Shown here: piece after piece, positions 63,868 through 64,000 of the stretch
Position numbering within the stretch: position 1 is the first letter of the stretch
How the letters are laid out: each line of letters begins with the position of its first letter
Source of the DNA: Synaphobranchus kaupii
Taxonomy: Eukaryota > Chordata > Actinopteri > Anguilliformes > Synaphobranchidae
Assembly: GCA_029718625.1 (NCBI GenBank)
Contig: JAINUF010000030.1
Location: 620,001-684,000, forward strand
Reading direction: 5' to 3'
DNA length: 64,000 nucleotides
Notes under the pieces: model-generated
Seen by the model: the letters and a program-made list of their open reading frames with translations, nothing else
Database searches by the model: none
What the model was told of the DNA's origin: nothing
Translations under genes and position numbers: made by a program

Positions 63868-64000
63868 CACTGCCTGGCCAAAAAAAAAGTCGCCGTTGCA
63901 CCCGTCATGCATAGTGCCCACTGTACAAGCCTCTGGAGACAGTGTTATGATCTGGGGTTGCTTCAATTGGTCAGGTCTAGGCTCAGCAACATTATACAGC
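63868..64000 (+). mobile_element. Tc1-like deletion derivative at right edge
   Basis: A terminal sequence (CACTGCCTGGCCAAAAAAAA) is followed within about 60 bases by transposase coding sequence reading VMIWGCFNWSGLGSATL. A large internal piece, including the DNA-binding domain, is therefore missing. It sits upstream of the first visible helicase exon, presumably in intron 1. Confidence 0.7.

Overview
This is nuclear DNA from a ray-finned fish, almost certainly a teleost. Genes are split by GT-AG introns. The spaces between them are filled with fish-type transposons (Tc1, hAT, Kolobok-like, an L2/CR1-type LINE, tRNA-derived SINE pieces), long CA/GT microsatellites, minisatellites, and dense runs of the palindromic TAACGTTA motif. 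Nothing looks bacterial, viral or organellar. The species cannot be named from this window.

Four protein genes can be supported exon by exon. (1) spns1, minus strand, 160-13282, plus a probable 5'UTR exon near 17336-17534. It encodes a lysosomal major-facilitator lysophospholipid transporter. Ten coding exons join in frame and the last exon(s) lie left of base 1. (2) nfatc2ip (NIP45), minus strand, 19112-32850. It is complete in nine exons and about 330 residues, with two C-terminal SUMO-like domains. (3) nupr1, plus strand, 45646-46221. It has two exons and 74 residues, and encodes a small basic stress-response nuclear protein with a TATA promoter. (4) A DDX5/DDX17-type DEAD-box RNA helicase, minus strand, 61147-63678. 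Five exons are visible; exon 1 is beyond the right edge, and the catalytic second half is lost at a 500-N assembly gap (60333-60832). From memory, NFATC2IP and SPNS1 are neighbours in the same order and orientation on human 16p11.2, with NUPR1 in the same chromosome band, so the block looks like old vertebrate synteny.

Layout: 1-13.3 kb spns1, with introns full of tandem repeats and two Tc1 copies. 13.3-19.1 kb spns1 intron 1, promoter and intergenic. 19.1-32.9 kb nfatc2ip; its 8.9-kb fourth intron carries a young TTAA-flanked transposon (21654-23523) and an L2-type LINE (about 24840-28650). 33-45.5 kb gene desert with MITEs, SINE pieces and minisatellites. 45.6-46.2 kb nupr1. 46.3-60.3 kb second desert with Tc1 ends, a duplicated repeat of about 1.5 kb, fold-back elements and a 51-bp minisatellite. 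60.8-64 kb the helicase gene and a broken Tc1.

The two most unusual observations are these. (a) The Kolobok-like transposon has nearly identical long terminal repeats. It carries a THAP-domain exon and, on the other strand, an ORF resembling the cysteine-rich intracellular domain of P2X7, but no transposase core that I recognise. (b) A 32-bp minisatellite in spns1 is in exact register with a real exon-intron boundary, so the intron holds 18 tandem copies of that gene's own 5' splice site.
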